Both the position numbers and the translations under genes were made by a program. This document shows, in pieces, positions 61,549 to 64,000 of a DNA stretch of 64,000 nucleotides. Within the stretch, counting starts at the first letter, position 1. Every line of letters starts with the position of its first letter. Source of the DNA: Parapedobacter defluvii (lineage in GTDB: Bacteria; Bacteroidota; Bacteroidia; Sphingobacteriales; Sphingobacteriaceae); the NCBI RefSeq assembly GCF_014642075.1, contig NZ_BMIK01000010.1, positions 380 to 64,379 of the forward strand. The letters run 5' to 3'. The notes under the pieces are model-generated. The model worked only from the letters and a program-made list of their open reading frames with translations, did no database searches and was not told the origin of the DNA.

Positions 61549-62409
61549 ATGAACATCGTTGTAGGTGCTACCGGGCAAATAGGCTCATATGTCATTGACG
61601 AACTAACCAAAAGCGGATCCCCCACTCGTGCAGTCGTAAGAAATCCCGAAAAACTTGCCGACATACGCGTTGAATTCCGTAAGGCTGATCTATTTGATGG
61701 TGAACAACTTGCTAACGCATTGGAAGGGGGAACAGCAGTCCTCGTCTTGACCCCGGAAAGCCAAACTTCGGACGACATTATCGGAGACACCGAACGGATT
61801 GTTGCCAATTACCGAAAGGCCATCGAACAAGCGGGAATAACGAGAATCGTCGGTCTATCCACCATTGGAGCACATATCGACGGCAAGACCGGAAATCTTT
61901 TCATGTCCCGGATACTGGAACATGGGCTCGGCGATTTAGATGCAACCGTCGTATTTATACGGCCGTCATATTATTTCAGCAACTGGCTGGTTTATCTGGA
62001 TACCATCACACAACAGGGAATTCTGCCAACTTTTTTTCCAGAAGGTCTGTCGATTGAAATGAACTCACCGCTTGACGTGGCCAAGTGCATCGCGCGTGCA
62101 ATGACCGAAGAACGCCCGCCCAAAAGTAAGACGGTCATTGAACTGACGGGACCGCAACCGTACACTTCGCGTGATGTTGCCGATGTGTTTGCGAAATTGC
62201 TGAATAAGCCGGTGGTTCCACAATCCATACCCCGAGAAAAATGGCACGAGACGTTGATTGCTGCCGGTTTTTCCGAAAACACGGCAATCAATATGGCCGA
62301 TATGACCCAAGCTGTGATCGACAAGCTGACCGTTCCCGAGCAACCGGGCAACACCCTACCCCTTCCGACCTCTTTGGAGCGCTATCTAAGTGGACAGCTA
62401 AGGAAGTAA
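61549..62409 (+). CDS. NAD(P)-binding NmrA-like oxidoreductase or regulator
   Basis: 286 residues of atypical short-chain dehydrogenase fold. The nucleotide-binding motif GATGQIGSYV is at residues 6-15, followed by the NADP-friendly RAVVRNPEK. The segment VLVLTPESQTSDD and the absence of the catalytic YxxxK put it with NmrA/QOR2-type proteins, which bind NAD(P) and often act as quinone reductases or redox sensors. It stands alone, with its own terminator at 62523-62544. Confidence 0.85.
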   Translation: MNIVVGATGQIGSYVIDELTKSGSPTRAVVRNPEKLADIRVEFRKADLFDGEQLANALEGGTAVLVLTPESQTSDDIIGDTERIVANYRKAIEQAGITRIVGLSTIGAHIDGKTGNLFMSRILEHGLGDLDATVVFIRPSYYFSNWLVYLDTITQQGILPTFFPEGLSIEMNSPLDVAKCIARAMTEERPPKSKTVIELTGPQPYTSRDVADVFAKLLNKPVVPQSIPREKWHETLIAAGFSENTAINMADMTQAVIDKLTVPEQPGNTLPLPTSLERYLSGQLRK

Positions 62410-62522
62410 ACAGCCAAGTCTTAACCGCAGTACGACCACCTCGCCATAATCAATTAAATAAAGAAACCATTTCTTCGTACCAACTCCTGCTCTTTGGAAA
62501 ACGGTGATGATTTCCAGTAAAA

Positions 62523-62544
62523 CCCCGAAATCCGGGGATTTTTT
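62523..62544 (+). terminator. Rho-independent terminator of the NmrA-like gene
   Basis: CCCCG (62523-62527) pairs with CGGGG (62533-62537) around AAATC, then A and six Ts (62539-62544). Located 113 bp after the stop at 62409; the 137-bp gap 62410-62546 shows nothing else. Confidence 0.8.
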
Positions 62545-62561
62545 GCATGGATCACAAGGCT

Positions 62562-62569
62562 TACTTTTG
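62562..62569 (+). promoter_or_regulatory. -7 element of the small membrane-protein gene
   Basis: TACTTTTG (TAnnTTTG) ends 7 bp before ATG 62577. TTTG from the terminator tail lies 16 bp upstream (62542-62545) and may serve as -33. The transcript would be leaderless or nearly so. Confidence 0.45.
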
Positions 62570-62576
62570 TAATGGC

Positions 62577-62996
62577 ATGGCAGCGGAACCATTCGTTTTA
62601 TTAGGCCTCGGCTTTTGGCTGATCTTACTGATCGTAGCTTTTCGTTTGCTCGACAGGTATCAGAAAAAACGCCCTCCGTGGACGGTTATTACCGTGTTGC
62701 TCCATTCCAACTGTATAGCCATACTCGTGCTCTGCAACATGGGATTGACAACGTTGCTGTACCAACCGATTTTGGAACTTTTTGACATCAACACGAGCGG
62801 TTTTATCAATTTGAATGGGATATTTACTGCCGGTATTATCTGGTCAATTCTGTGTTTACTTTTTTGGGTGATTGTTGGTAAAGCCAAGGAACAATTAGGC
62901 CGCTATTACAGAACCCTGCGCACCTCACTGATGATCTTCGCTTTGCTACCGCTGTTTCTCTGTTTTTTATTTTTGTTTCTGGCGGGTCTCAACTAG
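62577..62996 (+). CDS. Small four-helix membrane protein, unknown
   Basis: 139 residues from ATG 62577; a longer frame from 62547 would begin in the terminator tail and upstream of the promoter. Four hydrophobic segments are at about 6-23, 37-60, 82-105 and 116-137, with basic loops (RLLDRYQKKRP, KAKEQLGRYYRTLR). No motif or family recognised. No operon partners: ECF sigma gene follows after 119 bp. Confidence 0.7.
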   Translation: MAAEPFVLLGLGFWLILLIVAFRLLDRYQKKRPPWTVITVLLHSNCIAILVLCNMGLTTLLYQPILELFDINTSGFINLNGIFTAGIIWSILCLLFWVIVGKAKEQLGRYYRTLRTSLMIFALLPLFLCFLFLFLAGLN

Positions 62997-63115
62997 CGTT
63001 AGCGTAAATTAGAAGCCGTTCCGTAAAGTCTTTATCCCCCCGTGGAAACGGGATTTTTGCTTGGTGTTTCTTTTTATTACACAAATCTGCTAATTTGGGC
63101 GAACTAACGCGAATC

Positions 63116-63751
63116 ATGTTAAACTATAGTACATTGGACGAGAAGGCGCTACTTATGTTGTTACAGCAACAAGACGACCATGCCGCATTTTCGGAATTGT
63201 ACGATCGTTTTTCACACTTCATGCTAGCCTATGCCCAAAAAATCACACAGAACCAAGACGAGGCCAAGGATATCGTGCAAACTATCTTTGTTAACCTCTG
63301 GAGCAATAGAACACAGCTCTCCGTAAAGGGCTCTCTTTTCAATTATTTGATAACCAGCGTCCGATATGGGTTTTACAAACTGATACGCAGCAAACAGGTT
63401 GTCAGCAAATACGAAGCAGATCTCCAGCAATATTTGTCGGAAGAACGCGATACCACGGATGAATATATACAAGAACGGGAGTTAATGGAGCGACTGGAAC
63501 GACTGGCAGAAAGCTTCCCTGATACAATGGGAAAAGTTTTCGTACTGACTTACTTCCACCAGTTAGGTCCTGAAGAAATCGCCGAGCGCCTTCATATCTC
63601 CGTGCGTACTGTTCAAAATTTATTGAGTCAGGCCGGAAGACGGGCCCGCCTCGGCATCGGACTCGCGATAGCGCTAACATTAATGGCTCCACAATTGACT
63701 GAAAAACAAACCATTGAAAATAAAATTAAAAAATTCTTGATATTGCCGTGA
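63116..63751 (+). CDS. ECF RNA polymerase sigma factor
   Basis: 211 residues from ATG 63116 (an earlier in-frame ATG at 63095 overlaps likely promoter DNA). Region 2 (FSELYDRFSHFMLAYAQKIT, DIVQTIFVNLWSNR) and region 4 (EEIAERLHISVRTVQNLLSQ) are clear. The C-terminus carries a hydrophobic stretch (GIGLAIALTLMAPQL) beyond region 4. An anti-sigma gene follows at 63806. By analogy with the 22080 gene it probably opens another SusC/SusD locus beyond the right edge (inference). Confidence 0.93.
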   Translation: MLNYSTLDEKALLMLLQQQDDHAAFSELYDRFSHFMLAYAQKITQNQDEAKDIVQTIFVNLWSNRTQLSVKGSLFNYLITSVRYGFYKLIRSKQVVSKYEADLQQYLSEERDTTDEYIQERELMERLERLAESFPDTMGKVFVLTYFHQLGPEEIAERLHISVRTVQNLLSQAGRRARLGIGLAIALTLMAPQLTEKQTIENKIKKFLILP

Positions 63752-63805
63752 AAAAGTAGGCAGATCGGGTTCTTGTAGTTGGAGGGGTATAAATCCTTTA
63801 CGATT

Positions 63806-64000
63806 ATGAACGAACCCACAGACCTCATTGACAAATATCTGGCCGGAAAATGCACAGCTGAGGAGCGCGCATTGCTGCTGGCCCATTTTAATCGCTATTT
63901 CGATCAACAGCAGGATTCGCTCTCCGCTGAGGATCTCAATTTACTCAGTCAGCAGACGTGGTCAGCCATCAACAACCAAATCCGCGAGTCAAACGAACCG
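63806..64000 (+). CDS. FecR-family anti-sigma factor, N-terminus only
   Basis: ATG 63806 opens a frame that runs to the right edge (65 residues). The sequence MNEPTDLIDKYLAGKCTAEE and the later LLSQQTWSAINNQI match the cytoplasmic DUF4880-like head of FecR proteins, which precedes the membrane segment and FecR domain. It follows the ECF sigma gene by 54 bp, the standard arrangement. Cut by the window edge. Confidence 0.8.
   Translation, partial: MNEPTDLIDKYLAGKCTAEERALLLAHFNRYFDQQQDSLSAEDLNLLSQQTWSAINNQIRESNEP

Noticed and set aside
1-64000. tRNA, rRNA, riboswitch, transposase, prophage and attachment-site searches by eye
   Set aside because: Nothing supportable found.

Overview
The window is chromosomal DNA from a Bacteroidota bacterium, most likely of the Sphingobacteriales (Pedobacter/Parapedobacter-like; the genus is a guess). 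Evidence: three SusC/SusD outer-membrane uptake pairs, a hybrid two-component regulator of the HTCS type, two ECF sigma/anti-sigma pairs, and several promoters with the Bacteroidota -7 consensus TAnnTTTG. No tRNA, rRNA, CRISPR array, transposase, integrase or phage gene was seen.

Layout. (1) 1-6746, minus: the N-terminal 2248 residues of a giant secreted DUF11/DUF7507 repeat protein, running off the left edge and carrying exact 128-residue (384-bp) tandem repeats. (2) 6988-12581, plus: two paralogous LuxR-type response regulator / histidine kinase pairs in tandem, with a matching 50-bp promoter layout, plus a probable 54-residue gene on the opposite strand between them. (3) 12589-14978: a TPM-domain membrane protein and a divergent methyltransferase. 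(4) 15085-22664, minus: an ECF sigma/anti-sigma-controlled SusC/SusD locus whose only enzyme is a glycerophosphodiester phosphodiesterase. (5) 23452-43396, minus: a LacI-controlled utilisation locus with GH78, SusC/SusD, a GH5-like enzyme, GH2 beta-mannosidase, ROK kinase, GmhA-like isomerase, an unassigned clan GH-A lipoprotein, an MFS permease, GH36 alpha-galactosidase and a TIM-barrel lipoprotein. (6) 43530-57178, minus: an HTCS-controlled galactan locus with GH53 endo-galactanase, a SusE-like lipoprotein, SusD, SusC and a large clan GH-A enzyme. (7) 57400-62996: mixed housekeeping or unknown genes, including a fused NrdI-thioredoxin and two small beta-barrel proteins. (8) 63116 to the right edge: a second ECF sigma factor and the start of its anti-sigma factor, probably the opening of another SusC/SusD locus.

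How the genes work together: in each utilisation locus, surface enzymes would cut a glycan, SusC/SusD would import the pieces, periplasmic exo-enzymes would finish them, and a dedicated sensor would switch the locus on. The three loci use three different switches: ECF/FecR signalling through an N-terminal STN domain of SusC; LacI repression with visible operators (including one inside the first codons of the GH78 gene); and an HTCS with a direct-repeat site in front of its target operon.

Most noteworthy: the conserved promoter of the twin two-component systems, the 54-residue gene, the identical 19-bp LacI operators, the HTCS direct repeat, the GmhA/ROK pair inside a utilisation locus, the long hairpin after susD, and the orphan NrdI-thioredoxin fusion. 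All functions are read from sequence by eye; no database search was run.
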